Assembly (NCBI GenBank): GCA_937129355.1
Contig: CAKZNA010000220.1
Coordinates: 1 to 39,504, forward strand
Origin: an uncultured Sphingomonadales bacterium
GTDB taxonomy: Bacteria; Pseudomonadota; Alphaproteobacteria; Sphingomonadales; Sphingomonadaceae
Direction: 5' to 3'
Length of the DNA: 39,504 nt
In this document: piece after piece, positions 26,176 through 33,666 of the stretch
Layout of the letters: each line of letters starts with the position of its first letter
Numbering within the stretch: position 1 is the first letter of the stretch
The notes under the pieces: model-generated
What the model saw: only the letters and a program-made list of their open reading frames with translations
Told to the model about the DNA's origin: nothing
The model's database searches: none
Position numbers and translations under genes: made by a program

Positions 26176-26450
26176 TTAAATTCTCCTTCGCGTGACGTTT
26201 CATTTCATGCCGTCATGCAAGGGAAACCCCCGTCCGTTCGGTACACCTCGCCCGCGCGGAAAAACGACCAGATGTGGCAGGTCTCCTGGCTCCCGGGTCA
26301 CTATTTCCGCGCCGCCTTCCCGAATTGCTTCAGTGGCATTTGGCGCGAAAACTCGCCGGTCACAGTTGCGAGGGCAGCTTTGGATTACGCGGTGGTCAAG
26401 CCAGCGCTTCCAAATTCCCTTTTCATGGCGCGTATCGGCGCCAACCACAT
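26176..26450 (-). promoter_or_regulatory. Cobalamin riboswitch with expression platform upstream of btuB
   Basis: Read on the minus strand. P1 pairs ATGTGG (26445-26450) with CCACAT (26272-26277). The core then shows AAAAGGGAA (26415-26424), AATCCAAAGCTGCC, GCAACTGT (26362-26369), GCCACTGAAG, GGGAAGGC, and the B12 box GCCAGGAGACCTGCC (26276-26290). The platform (26176-26271) has a hairpin CATGACG / CGTCACG (26211-26217 with 26191-26197, one G-U) that ends just before the AAGGAG ribosome site, so control of translation start is plausible. Together with the start of the divergent gene this fills the 416-base gap. Confidence 0.95.
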
Positions 26451-26591
26451 TTGTGAGGCGGCCTATAGGACGGCATATCGCCATTTGGCAAGCTGCATCG
26501 ATATCAACGCTTCCCTTTCTTAATCGCTCGGTTAAACAGGAGAGAGAAGGGAGAATCGACAATCAATATCGCGCCGCTTAACTTTGCGACT

Positions 26592-27719
26592 TTGCCTGAT
26601 GAGGCGGAGGCATTGCGCGCGCCCGTCCGCGATCTGATCGCGCGGGAATGCGGCGACATGAGTTTGCCGCAGCGTTCGCGCACATGGATGGGGCATAGCG
26701 CCGATTTCAGCCGCGCGATGGCGAAAGCGGGGTTTGTGGGCCTCACGCTGCCTACCGAATATGGCGGGCGCGGTCTTGGACCATTTGCGCGGTTTGTCGT
26801 GGTGGAGGAATTGCTTTCCGCTGGCGCTCCCGTTGGCGCGCATTGGATTGCCGACCGGCAAAGCGCGCCATTGCTGCTGAAATTCGGCAGCGAAGAACAA
26901 CGGCAAAAATATGTACCGCCTATTTGTGCGGGCGAGATTTTCTTCTCCATCGGGATGAGCGAGCCGGGTGCGGGCAGCGATTTATCTGCGGTCAAGAGCA
27001 AGGCCGATCTGCAAGATGACGGCGGCTGGATATTAAACGGCCAGAAAATTTGGACCAGCGGCGCGCATCTCAATCACTATCTTATCGCGCTGGTCCGCAC
27101 ATCCGGCGATGCGAGCAGCCGCCATGCTGGCCTGTCGCAATTTATCGTCGACCTATCTCTACCCGGTGTGACCGTGCGGCCTATCAAAGACCTGAATGGC
27201 GACGAGGATTTTTGCGAGATTTTCTTCGACAATGTCCGGCTGGATGCGGGCTGCCTTGTTGGCGATGAAGGCGCTGGCTGGGCGCAGGTTACTGCCGAAC
27301 TCGCCTTTGAACGCAGCGGACCGGAGCGGATTTATTCCAGCGCGGTTTTGCTTGATGCCTGGATCAAACATGTGACGGCGCAAGACGGTGCCGGCGAAGC
27401 TCGGATCAGACAGATTGGCATGCTGACGGCTGAACTGGCTGCACTTCGCCAATTGTCGATTGCGGTGACGGCGGAACTGGAGGCGGGCAGCAGTCCGGTT
27501 GTTGAGGCGGCACTGGTCAAGGATTTGGGCACCGGATTTGAACAGAAAATTCCGCATATCATTGCCGATGATCTGGCCAGCCATCCCGATGAAGAGATTT
27601 TAAGCGAGCTGACCGCAACCGTCAAACTGCTCCAGCATATCTCGCCCAGCTTTTCCCTGCGCGGAGGTACGCGGGAAATTTTACGCGGCATGATCGCGCG
27701 CGGGTTGGGGATGCGGTGA
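26592..27719 (+). CDS. Acyl-CoA dehydrogenase, first of three; true start uncertain
   Basis: FAD flavoenzyme introducing a 2,3 double bond into an acyl-CoA. N-terminal helical domain (DFSRAMAKAGFVGLTLPTEYGGRG, VGAHWIADRQS), middle beta domain with FSIGMSEPGAGSDLSAVKSK and LNGQKIWTSGAHLNHY, and C-terminal helices ending SLRGGTREILRGMIARGLGMR. The first conventional start is a TTG at 26592 with no ribosome site. Homology suggests the protein begins 10 codons earlier (xNIAPLNFATLPDEAEALR), where codon 26562-26564 is ATC, 8 bases after AAGGGAG. That would give 385 residues. The stop overlaps the next gene's ATG (TGATG). Substrate unknown. Confidence 0.88.
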   Translation: MPDEAEALRAPVRDLIARECGDMSLPQRSRTWMGHSADFSRAMAKAGFVGLTLPTEYGGRGLGPFARFVVVEELLSAGAPVGAHWIADRQSAPLLLKFGSEEQRQKYVPPICAGEIFFSIGMSEPGAGSDLSAVKSKADLQDDGGWILNGQKIWTSGAHLNHYLIALVRTSGDASSRHAGLSQFIVDLSLPGVTVRPIKDLNGDEDFCEIFFDNVRLDAGCLVGDEGAGWAQVTAELAFERSGPERIYSSAVLLDAWIKHVTAQDGAGEARIRQIGMLTAELAALRQLSIAVTAELEAGSSPVVEAALVKDLGTGFEQKIPHIIADDLASHPDEEILSELTATVKLLQHISPSFSLRGGTREILRGMIARGLGMR

Positions 27720-28459
27720 TGGATATTGCAGAGCTCTTGACCCCATTTGAACGCTTGCTTGCCGAGCATTATGCGCCCGAAAAACTGCGCGCGATGCAGG
27801 GCGATGATGCGCTAGTGTCGGAAGCACAGACTGCGGTTGAAGCGTCCGGCTTTCTGGATGTGATGCGCGCTGAAAGCGATGGCGGTGCAGGGCTCCCCTT
27901 GTTGGCGGTAGAACCGCTCATGCGCGCGATTGGAGCGCAAGCCGCACCGGCATCATTGGCGGTTGCGATGCTGGAGCGTGCAGTGGGTAGTCGAGTCTCT
28001 CAGGAATTATCGGCAGTCGCCCATTCCGTTTTAATCGCGGGCGCGCTGGAGAAGCTGCTCGCAATCTGCGTGGATTATGCAAATATGCGCGAACAATTTG
28101 GCAAACCCATTGGTAAGCAACAATCGTTGCAGCACCAACTGGCATTACTCGCCGAGCAAAGCGCGTTGGTGCGTATCGCGTCGCAATATGGCTGTGCAGC
28201 CGGGCTTGAGGTGAAAGCGGAACGCGCGGCGGTGGCCAAGCATACTGCAAGCGCCGCTGTACCGCTTGCCGCTTCGGTCGCTCATGCAGTTTACGGCGCC
28301 ATCGGGATAACGGCTGAACATGACCTACAGCTTTGGGTGACGCGGCTTTATGATTGGCGCGATGCTTGCGGCTCGGAAAGCAAGTGGGCAGATGTTATTG
28401 GAAAAGCCCGGCTTACAGATGGCACGGCCATGTCCGTTGATTTTGTGCGGAGCATTTGA
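27719..28459 (+). CDS. Short acyl-CoA dehydrogenase-like protein lacking the middle beta domain
   Basis: 246 residues from the ATG at 27719 (TGATG junction with the preceding gene; a GTG one codon earlier is also possible). N-terminal helical part (about 1-100, RAESDGGAGLPLLAVEPLMRAIGAQ) runs almost directly into the C-terminal helical domain (MREQFGKPIGKQQSLQHQLALLAE, near 122-145; VYGAIGITAEHDLQLW). The roughly 110-residue beta barrel that normally carries the SEPGAGSD motif is missing. Half-size or divergent partners of this kind occur in heteromeric alpha2-beta2 dehydrogenases of steroid and terpenoid breakdown, so it may pair with the upstream protein. Confidence 0.8.
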   Translation: MDIAELLTPFERLLAEHYAPEKLRAMQGDDALVSEAQTAVEASGFLDVMRAESDGGAGLPLLAVEPLMRAIGAQAAPASLAVAMLERAVGSRVSQELSAVAHSVLIAGALEKLLAICVDYANMREQFGKPIGKQQSLQHQLALLAEQSALVRIASQYGCAAGLEVKAERAAVAKHTASAAVPLAASVAHAVYGAIGITAEHDLQLWVTRLYDWRDACGSESKWADVIGKARLTDGTAMSVDFVRSI

Positions 28460-28511
28460 AAACAAACTGCGCTAACAATGATGCAGGGAATCGAAGAGGA
28501 GAAGGCAAGAC

Positions 28512-29633
28512 ATGGAAATGGCGGCAATTGGCTTTGGAGAAGCGCAGATCGAAATTCTTGATCAGGCTACAAATTTCTGCCGCGAACGCTCGCCCATCGA
28601 CAAGGTGCGAGAGTTGATGGACAGCGACACTGGTTTTGATGCGGCACTATGGACCGAGATGGCGGAGCTTGGCTGGATGGGCATTGCCATTCCGGAAGCG
28701 CATGGCGGCATAGGCCTATCGCTGGCGGATGTGGTTCCGGTGGCCGAACAGATGGGCCGCAATATGCTGTCTTCGCCTTTCGCCGCGACCACGCTGGCGG
28801 CGCAGGCTTTGCTTGCTGGCGGCACCGAAGCGCAGCAATCTGAATGGCTGCCCAAACTCGCCAGCGGGACGATTGCTACACTGGCTTTGCAGGAAGAACA
28901 TGGCGATTGGGATTTGACCCATGTTGAAGCAAAAGCCGTGCGTAATGGCGATAGCATTACCCTATCTGGCAAGAAGCTGGTGGTGCAATGGGTGGAAGCG
29001 GCGGAGCTAATCATAGCTACCGTTTCGCTCGATGGCGCGCCTGCATTGGCACTGATTACCAAAGCCGATCTGCCAGAAGGCGCACTTCGCCGCGAGGCTA
29101 TTATTGACGAGACAAAACGCAGCGCAGCGCTCACGCTGGACGGTATTTCCATTCCCGAAAGCCAGCTTCTCGGTCCCGCAAAGGCGGGCAGCGCATTAGC
29201 ACATGTCGAGCTCGCTTCCGGCTTGCTGCAAGCCGCAGAAATGTGCGGCGGGACGCAGAGCGTTATCGACTATACCGTCGATTATCTCAAAACCCGCACG
29301 CAATTCGGCAAAGTCATTGGCAGTTATCAGGCGCTGAAACATCCCGCCGTTGATGCCTATGTGGATTATGAAAAGGCGCGGTCGCATTTGTATAGCGCTG
29401 CCCATAGCTTCGGCGATCAGGGTGCAGGCGAGGTGGCTGTCCGCATGGCCAAAGCATCAGCCGACAAAACATACAGCTTCGCCGCCGACCGCGCGATCCA
29501 ATTCCACGGCGGCTTTGGCTTCACCCACGATTGCGATGCCGGCCTCCACCGCCGCGCCGCGATATTCCATGCCAGCCAGATGGGCGACGCCGCATGGCAA
29601 CGCGCAAAGCTAGCGGATTTGCTGTTTGCGTGA
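28512..29633 (+). CDS. Acyl-CoA dehydrogenase, third of the cluster
   Basis: 373 residues, full length. N-terminal domain ELGWMGIAIPEAHGGIGLSL, middle domain with LQEEHGDWDLTHVEAKAVRNGD (a diverged form: the usual TEPxAGSD is EEHGDWD) and LSGKKLVVQWVEAAELII, then the C-terminal domain TRTQFGKVIGSYQALKHPAVD and FHGGFGFTHDCDAGLHRRA. The ATG at 28512 follows a GAGGAGAAGG ribosome site. It starts 52 bases after the short dehydrogenase and is probably in the same transcript. The altered flavin-contact motif and the family layout suggest a subunit of a heteromeric enzyme or an unusual acyl-CoA substrate. Confidence 0.88.
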   Translation: MEMAAIGFGEAQIEILDQATNFCRERSPIDKVRELMDSDTGFDAALWTEMAELGWMGIAIPEAHGGIGLSLADVVPVAEQMGRNMLSSPFAATTLAAQALLAGGTEAQQSEWLPKLASGTIATLALQEEHGDWDLTHVEAKAVRNGDSITLSGKKLVVQWVEAAELIIATVSLDGAPALALITKADLPEGALRREAIIDETKRSAALTLDGISIPESQLLGPAKAGSALAHVELASGLLQAAEMCGGTQSVIDYTVDYLKTRTQFGKVIGSYQALKHPAVDAYVDYEKARSHLYSAAHSFGDQGAGEVAVRMAKASADKTYSFAADRAIQFHGGFGFTHDCDAGLHRRAAIFHASQMGDAAWQRAKLADLLFA

Positions 29634-29659
29634 TTGTCTGATTTTCGGGGGAGAATGAA

Positions 29660-31330
29660 ATGAGCGAAGCAGCGGCAGATGGCGATGCACCCATCAAAAC
29701 CCAGAACGAAAAGCTGGTCATTGCGGCTTCCTCGCTCGGCACGGTTTTTGAATGGTATGATTTCTATCTCTACGGGCTACTTGCCGGATATATTTCGGTG
29801 CAATTCTTCGCGGGCGTCAATGAAACGACCGGGTTTATCTTCGCGCTGGCGGCCTTTGCGGCGGGATTTGCGGTGCGGCCATTTGGCGCGCTTTTCTTTG
29901 GGCGGATTGGCGACCTTGTCGGGCGCAAGAATACGTTTCTGGTGACGATGGGCCTTATGGGTCTTTCGACATTTCTGGTCGGCCTGCTGCCTGCCTATGC
30001 CAGCATCGGCGTGGCGGCTCCGATCATACTGGTTGGTTTGCGGCTGGTGCAGGGGCTTGCGCTGGGCGGTGAATATGGCGGCGCGGCGACTTATGTGGCG
30101 GAACATGCACCCGAGGGAAAACGCGGGCTGTATACCAGCTTCATTCAGACCACGGCGACGATGGGATTGTTTGCCGCGCTCCTCGTGGTGATCGGCACGC
30201 GCACATTGATGGGTGAGGAAGCGTTTAGCGCATGGGGCTGGCGCATACCGTTTCTGATTTCGATGCTGCTGCTAATCGTATCGCTATGGATACGCATGCA
30301 ATTGGATGAAAGCCCGGTTTTCAAGAAAATGAAGGCCGAAGGTAAAACGTCCAAGGCTCCGCTGACTGAGTCGTTTGCGCGTTGGGGCAATTTGAAATGG
30401 GTGCTGGCCGCATTGCTTGGCGGTGTCGCCGGGCAAGCGGTGGTCTGGTATACGGGGCAGTTTTATGCGCTGTTCTTTCTTGAGAAGATGCTCAAAGTTG
30501 ATGGCGCGACGACCAATATTATGATCGCGATCGCGCTGATTATCGGGACGCCATTTTTCATTTTCTTCGGCTGGTTGTCGGACAAGATCGGGCGCAAGCC
30601 AATTATCCTGACCGGCTGCGCGTTGGCAGCGATTAGCTATTTCCCCGCTTTCCATGCGCTCACCGACGCGGCCAATCCGGCGATGGCAAAGGCGCAGATT
30701 GAAGCGCCCGTTGTGGTAACGGCGGATCCCGATAGCTGTTCGTTGCAGTTTGACCCGATTGGCAAAAACAAGTTCGACGGCAGCGGCTGTGACATTGCCA
30801 AAAGCTATCTCGCAAAAACCGGTATAAGCTATCAAAATGTCAGCGACGCTGGCGTATCCGGCACAGCGGCAACGGTTTCTATTGGTGACAAATCCTATCC
30901 GGCACCTGCACTGGATGCGTTGGATGGCGAGGCAAAGGCCTCCGCGATTGCATCTTACCGGGAGACATTGGGCAAAGCCGCCGCCGATGCGGGCTATCCG
31001 GCCAAGGCCGATGATGCGCAGATCAACAAGCCTTTGGTGGTCGCGATCCTGACTTATCTCGTGCTGTTGGTGACGGCGGTATACGGCCCGATTGCGGCGA
31101 TGCTGGTGGAGCTGTTCCCCAGCCGTATTCGCTATACATCCATGTCGCTGCCCTATCATATCGGCAATGGCTGGTTTGGCGGGTTCCTTCCCACCACCGC
31201 CTTCGCGATGGTCGCGGCTACGGGCGATATATATTACGGCTTATGGTATCCGGTCGTCATTGCGGCGCTGACGGTAGTGGTCGGGCTGCTATTCCTACCC
31301 GAGACATTCAAGCGCAAGATTGATCACTAG
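29660..31330 (+). CDS. MHS-type MFS transporter with large extracytoplasmic insertion
   Basis: 556 residues, metabolite:H+ symporter family of the major facilitator superfamily; members carry carboxylates, osmolytes and similar solutes. Seen: GTVFEWYDFYLYGLLAG in helix 1, GRIGDLVGRKNTF as the 2-3 loop motif, QGLALGGEYGGAATYVAEHAP, and GWLSDKIGRKPIIL in the second half. Between helices 9 and 10, residues about 335-457 form a non-hydrophobic insertion with two cysteines (C360, C377) that should lie outside the membrane; typical members are about 430 residues. It follows the third dehydrogenase by 26 bases, so it may import that pathway's substrate. Confidence 0.9.
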   Translation: MSEAAADGDAPIKTQNEKLVIAASSLGTVFEWYDFYLYGLLAGYISVQFFAGVNETTGFIFALAAFAAGFAVRPFGALFFGRIGDLVGRKNTFLVTMGLMGLSTFLVGLLPAYASIGVAAPIILVGLRLVQGLALGGEYGGAATYVAEHAPEGKRGLYTSFIQTTATMGLFAALLVVIGTRTLMGEEAFSAWGWRIPFLISMLLLIVSLWIRMQLDESPVFKKMKAEGKTSKAPLTESFARWGNLKWVLAALLGGVAGQAVVWYTGQFYALFFLEKMLKVDGATTNIMIAIALIIGTPFFIFFGWLSDKIGRKPIILTGCALAAISYFPAFHALTDAANPAMAKAQIEAPVVVTADPDSCSLQFDPIGKNKFDGSGCDIAKSYLAKTGISYQNVSDAGVSGTAATVSIGDKSYPAPALDALDGEAKASAIASYRETLGKAAADAGYPAKADDAQINKPLVVAILTYLVLLVTAVYGPIAAMLVELFPSRIRYTSMSLPYHIGNGWFGGFLPTTAFAMVAATGDIYYGLWYPVVIAALTVVVGLLFLPETFKRKIDH

Positions 31331-31335
31331 GCAGT

Positions 31336-31430
31336 CGTACTTTTGAAGGTCCACCTTTCCAACCCGCTGGGTTGGCAAGGCCGACTGGTCGTCGCGCCTT
31401 ATTGGCGCGAAGCCAAGCTGGCGGATGCCA
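31336..31430. repeat. Cluster of short hairpins between transporter and tRNA gene
   Basis: Three perfect or near-perfect inverted repeats in a row: CCAACCC-GCT-GGGTTGG (31359-31375), TCGCGCC-TTATT-GGCGCGA (31392-31410) and CTGGC-GGAT-GCCAG (about 31418-31431). None has a T tract on the plus strand. They could stop or stabilise the transporter mRNA. Confidence 0.5.
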
Positions 31431-31458
31431 GTGTCCGGCGATTGAGGTCAAACAAAAA

Positions 31459-31535
31459 TGGCGCACCCGGCAGGACTCGAACCTGCTGCCTCAAGATTAG
31501 AAGTCTCGCGCTCTATCCAGATGAGCTACGGGTGC
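31459..31535 (-). tRNA. tRNA-Arg (anticodon TCT)
   Basis: The minus strand folds as a complete 77-base tRNA. Acceptor GCACCCG (31529-31535) pairs with CGGGTGC (31463-31469); D arm around GCTCATCTGGATAGAGC; anticodon loop CTTCTAA with anticodon TCT, reading AGA/AGG; T arm CAGGTTCGAGTCCTG. Discriminator G and an encoded CCA (31459-31461) end the gene. TTTTTGTTT follows directly on that strand and may terminate it. Confidence 0.96.
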
Positions 31536-31595
31536 GCACTGGAGCAGCCAATAACCACTTTGCGCGGGGATGCAAAGCTGGTTATGGATTGAGCC

Positions 31596-32330
31596 ATGAG
31601 TGAAGACATAAATTCGGGTGCAATCGACGCTGGTTCGGCAAGCGGGCGGCAATTTCGTTATTATGATTTTGTGATGGCGGCATTTGTTGCGATCCTGCTT
31701 TTGTCCAATGTCATCGGTGCGTCGAAATTGGCGGTCATAGAAATTGGCGCGAGCGAATTTGTGTTTGGTGCCGGCATCCTGTTTTTCCCGATTGGCTATG
31801 TGATAGGCGATGTGCTGACAGAGGTTTACGGGTTTGCGCGTGCGCGGCGTGTGATCTGGACCGGCTTTGCCGCACTTATCTTCATGGTGTTCATGAGCTG
31901 GCTTGTCGTCGCAATGCCGCCAGCCGATAGCTGGGATGGGCAGGCAGCTTACGAACAAGTATTCGGGCAGGTCTGGCGCATTGTCGCGGCATCAATCACC
32001 GCATTTTGGGCAGGCGAATTTGTGAATAGTTTTGTCATGGCAAAGATGAAGCTGTGGACACGGGGCAAGCATCTTTGGACGCGCACCATCGGTTCAACAA
32101 TAGTCGGGCAGGGCGTGGACAGCATGATATTCTATCCGTTAGCATTCCTTGGTGTTTGGGAAACGGGAGCAGTGATCATGGTCATGTTTACAAACTGGGG
32201 CCTGAAGGTGCTTTGGGAAGTCATTCTGACACCAGTCACTTATGCCGCCGTCGGCTGGTTAAAAAAACGCGAAGGCGTTGATATATTTGACGAAGATACC
32301 AACTTCTCACCCTTCCACGTGAATCTATGA
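31596..32330 (+). CDS. Queuosine precursor transporter, YhhQ/VUT family
   Basis: 244 residues with about six membrane helices. Family marks: MAAFVAILLLSNVIGASKL in the first helix, FFPIGYVIGDVLTEVYGFARARRVIW, AFWAGEFVNSFVMAKMK, and TIGSTIVGQGVDSMIFYPLAF. YhhQ proteins take up queuine precursors (preQ0/preQ1) for tRNA modification, so this one probably does. Its stop overlaps the start of the next gene by 4 bases (ATGA). Confidence 0.92.
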   Translation: MSEDINSGAIDAGSASGRQFRYYDFVMAAFVAILLLSNVIGASKLAVIEIGASEFVFGAGILFFPIGYVIGDVLTEVYGFARARRVIWTGFAALIFMVFMSWLVVAMPPADSWDGQAAYEQVFGQVWRIVAASITAFWAGEFVNSFVMAKMKLWTRGKHLWTRTIGSTIVGQGVDSMIFYPLAFLGVWETGAVIMVMFTNWGLKVLWEVILTPVTYAAVGWLKKREGVDIFDEDTNFSPFHVNL

Positions 32331-32731
32331 ATATTGTAGATTTCAGCTTTCTGTTTCAGGATTTTAAACTGTATCTGGTCGAGGGCGCTGATCTCGCCAG
32401 AGATGCGCTGCATATCCATATTGGGCTCGCCATATTCGTGCTTGCGCGGCTGCTTTGGCGCTGGCGGGGTGGTTGGTTCTTTGCATGGACGCTGGCGCTT
32501 GCAGTAACGCTTGGCGGAGAATGGTTAGATTCGCTCAATGAAGATCCGGCCAATGCCGCCATTACGGAGCCTGAACATTGGCGCGATATCTGGAACACAA
32601 TGTTATGGCCGACAATATTGCTGTTTATCGGCCGCTGGCTGCAGCCTAAAGCCAAAACGCCAGAAGCGGCGGCAGACGAAAATTCAGGCGATCTCTCGGA
32701 TGAGTCCCTCGAGCATCCGCCGACCATCTGA
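32327..32731 (+). CDS. Small membrane protein of unknown function
   Basis: 134 residues: two or three hydrophobic segments ([52 protein letters not shown]) and an acidic C-terminal tail. Coupled to the YhhQ-like gene by a 4-base overlap. Its last 48 bases overlap the end of the convergent purQ, so its acidic tail is encoded in DNA also read as PurQ. Function not recognised. Confidence 0.7.
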   Translation: MNIVDFSFLFQDFKLYLVEGADLARDALHIHIGLAIFVLARLLWRWRGGWFFAWTLALAVTLGGEWLDSLNEDPANAAITEPEHWRDIWNTMLWPTILLFIGRWLQPKAKTPEAAADENSGDLSDESLEHPPTI

Positions 32732-33349
32732 ACCGCCCTGCATCGCTTCAATCATGCGTTCGGGATGCGGCATCATGCCCAGCACGTTGCCAGCATCGTT
32801 TAATATGCCCGCGATATTGCGCGCCGATCCGTTCACATCTTCGGCATAGCGAAAGGCAACACGGCCTTCGCCTTCCAACCGGTCTAGCGTCGCATCATCG
32901 GCAAAATAATTGCCATCATGATGCGCCACGGGAATGATGATTTCTTCGCCTGCGTCATAGCGGCTGGTAAAAATGGATTGGCTGTTTTCAACCTTCAATT
33001 TCACATCACGGCAAACGAAGCGAATGCCCGCATTGCGCATCAACGCGCCGGGGAGAAGCCCGCTTTCGGTTAAAACCTGAAATCCATTGCACACGCCAAG
33101 AACCGGAACGCCGTTACCGGCAGCAGCAACCACCGATTTCATGATAGGGGATTTCGCCGCCATTGCGCCTGAACGTAAATAGTCGCCGTAGGAAAACCCG
33201 CCCGGCACAGCTATCAAGTCCAATCCATCCGGCAGCGCGCTATTGCCATGCCACACGATTGATGTGTCGGCACCGGTCACGTCTCGAATCGCGACGGCCA
33301 TGTCGCGGTCGCAATTTGATCCGGGGAATTGAATAACGGCAGCACGCAT
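32684..33349 (-). CDS. purQ: Phosphoribosylformylglycinamidine synthase subunit PurQ (glutaminase)
   Basis: Glutamine amidotransferase subunit of FGAM synthase, step 4 of purine synthesis; works with PurS and PurL. 221 residues from the ATG at 33349 ([16 protein letters not shown]); an in-frame TTG 5 codons upstream is less likely because GAGGGG precedes the ATG. Triad: C87 in VLGVCNGFQ, and H195 and E197 in MMPHPERM. It starts 4 bases after the purS stop. PurL is not in the window. Confidence 0.96.
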   Translation of the reverse strand: MRAAVIQFPGSNCDRDMAVAIRDVTGADTSIVWHGNSALPDGLDLIAVPGGFSYGDYLRSGAMAAKSPIMKSVVAAAGNGVPVLGVCNGFQVLTESGLLPGALMRNAGIRFVCRDVKLKVENSQSIFTSRYDAGEEIIIPVAHHDGNYFADDATLDRLEGEGRVAFRYAEDVNGSARNIAGILNDAGNVLGMMPHPERMIEAMQGGSDGRRMLEGLIREIA

Positions 33350-33353
33350 GCGT

Positions 33354-33581
33354 CTACCCCTCAATCTCGAAATTTTCGATTACGGTGTTGGCGAGTAGCT
33401 TCTGACACATTTCTTCCATCTGCGCTTTGCTGATGCCCTCTTCATGCTCCAGCTCGATCAAGCGTCCGGCACGGACATCATTCACGCCATCAAAGCCCAA
33501 GCTTTCCAGCGCATGATGGATGGCCTTTCCTTGCGGGTCCAGAACACCATTTTTCAGGGTGACAAAGATACGCGTTTTCAT
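33354..33581 (-). CDS. purS: Phosphoribosylformylglycinamidine synthase subunit PurS
   Basis: 75-residue small subunit that bridges PurQ and PurL. Seen: [28 protein letters not shown], then [13 protein letters not shown] and the C-terminal [12 protein letters not shown], the standard PurS pattern. ATG at 33581. It lies 85 bases after the M16 peptidase and 4 bases before purQ. Confidence 0.95.
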   Translation of the reverse strand: MKTRIFVTLKNGVLDPQGKAIHHALESLGFDGVNDVRAGRLIELEHEEGISKAQMEEMCQKLLANTVIENFEIEG

Positions 33582-33666
33582 GGAAGCCGCCTCGCAAATG
33601 AGAGTGTCTGATTATCAGTTGCATTTCCTATAGAAGCCCGCGCGAAGGGTGCAAGGGGTTGAAATC

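Noticed and set aside
31343-31603. Small protein across the tRNA-Arg gene
   Set aside because: The frame runs through the antisense of the tRNA, has no start signal and is not expected to be coding.
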